14,273 nucleotides of DNA from JBDHTS01 sp039808845 (lineage in GTDB: Bacteria > Pseudomonadota > Alphaproteobacteria > Micavibrionales > Micavibrionaceae): positions 1 to 14,273 of the forward strand of contig JBDHTS010000059.1 of the NCBI GenBank assembly GCA_039808845.1, in the 5' to 3' direction. Position numbers and translations under genes: made by a program. The notes under the pieces are model-generated. The model did no database searches, was not told where the DNA came from, and saw only the letters and a program-made list of their open reading frames with translations. The first letter of the stretch is position 1; each line of letters opens with the position of its first letter. Below are positions 13,511 through 14,273 of this stretch, piece by piece.

Positions 13511-14248
13511 ATGTTCGATCTTTCAGGTAAAAAGGCCCTCGTCACCGGCGCCACGGGCGGCATCGGCGAGGCGATCGCAGCGGCGCTGCACGCGCAAGGC
13601 GCCGTCGTCGGCCTGTCGGGCCGCAATGAGGAAAAGCTGAACGCGCTGGCCACGAAGCTCGGCGGTCGCGTTCATGTCCTTCCCGCAGACCTTTCCAGAG
13701 CCGAAGGGATCGAAAGCCTGATCAAGGCGGCGCAGGAGGCCATGTCCAGCATCGATATCCTGATCAACAACGCGGGGCTCACGAAGGACAATCTGTCCAT
13801 GCGGATGAAGCCGGAGGAATGGGACGAAGTGCTGGCCGTCAACCTGACCGCGCCGTTCCGCCTGGCGCAGGCGGTGCAGCGGGGCATGATGAAGAACCGC
13901 TGGGGACGCATCGTCAACATCTCCTCCGTTGTCGGCACGACCGGCAATCCGGGTCAGGCGAATTACTGCGCCTCCAAGGCCGGCATGGCCGGGTGGACCA
14001 AGGCGATGGCGGCGGAAATCGCCAGCCGCAACATCACGGTGAACTGCATCGCGCCGGGCTTCATCGCGACGGCGATGACGGACGTCCTGACCGACGACCA
14101 GAAGGCGAAGATCAACGCGACCATCCCGATGGGCCGCATGGGCGGCGCGGACGACGTCGCCGCCGCCGCCGTCTATCTGGCGAGCGAGGAAGCGGCCTAT
14201 GTCACCGGACAGACGATCCATGTCAACGGCGGCATGGCGATGATTTAA
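13511..14248 (+). CDS. fabG: 3-oxoacyl-[ACP] reductase
   Basis: Reduces 3-oxoacyl-ACP with NADPH in each round of fatty-acid elongation. This 245-residue short-chain dehydrogenase shows the cofactor loop TGATGGIG (residues 12-19), NNAGLTKDNLSMRM, and the catalytic set Ser139 (NISSVVG), Tyr152 and Lys156 (ANYCASKAG). Then come NCIAPGFIATAMTD and the C-terminal VTGQTIHVNGGMAMI typical of FabG. The start at 13511 is chosen over 13454 because AAGGAAGG stands 6 bases upstream, the length then equals the family norm, and the extra N-terminal codons lie in repeat DNA. The window ends 25 bases after the stop, so whether acpP and fabF follow cannot be seen. Confidence 0.97.
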   Translation: MFDLSGKKALVTGATGGIGEAIAAALHAQGAVVGLSGRNEEKLNALATKLGGRVHVLPADLSRAEGIESLIKAAQEAMSSIDILINNAGLTKDNLSMRMKPEEWDEVLAVNLTAPFRLAQAVQRGMMKNRWGRIVNISSVVGTTGNPGQANYCASKAGMAGWTKAMAAEIASRNITVNCIAPGFIATAMTDVLTDDQKAKINATIPMGRMGGADDVAAAAVYLASEEAAYVTGQTIHVNGGMAMI

Positions 14249-14273
14249 ATTCCCCCTCCCCCTCCCGCAACCA

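Overview
The window reads as a housekeeping-rich stretch of a GC-rich Gram-negative chromosome, most probably an alphaproteobacterium. Pointers are the rpsF-rpsR-rplI cluster with long charged tails on S6 and L9, a short NrdA without an ATP-cone, and alphaproteobacterial-looking FabD, FabG and Pyk. Dispersed palindromic repeats sit in several gaps. I cannot name the genus. No phage, CRISPR, transposase, tRNA or rRNA is visible.

Layout. Positions 92-1030 (+) encode a LapG-like transglutaminase-type cysteine protease. It carries an unusual N-terminal domain that matches the two 24-residue motifs of the cyclic-di-GMP-binding MshEN/GspE-N fold, followed by a membrane or signal segment. It converges on pyruvate kinase (1062-2480, -). 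A 530-base gap then precedes nrdA (3011-4843, +), the class I ribonucleotide reductase large subunit, which has no nrdB beside it. Next is an AT-richer gene for a multi-membrane spermidine-synthase-like protein (4927-7272, +). Its 3' end overlaps, tail to tail, a minus-strand operon of yceI-like, cytochrome b561 and second yceI-like genes (9012 down to 7244).

Positions 9013-9283 hold a perfect 28-base inverted repeat of internally palindromic units and the terminator of the ribosomal protein operon rpsF-rpsR-rplI (10704 down to 9284, -). That operon has a recognisable promoter and a structured leader. A small unrecognised gene (11130-10870, -) lies between it and a fatty-acid synthesis cluster, fabD-murI-fabG (11352-14248, +).

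MurI sits inside the fab cluster between two nearly identical 64-base palindromes. The murI stop codon and the DNA just upstream of fabG are built from a second repeat family.

Functionally the window joins envelope and surface control (protease), glycolysis (Pyk), DNA precursor supply (NrdA), an envelope redox or isoprenoid-binding module (YceI/b561), translation (S6, S18, L9), fatty-acid synthesis (FabD, FabG) and peptidoglycan precursor supply (MurI). The most novel candidate is the single-chain cyclic-di-GMP-sensor-plus-LapG-like-protease architecture at the left end. The most unusual genome structure is the repeat-framed murI.
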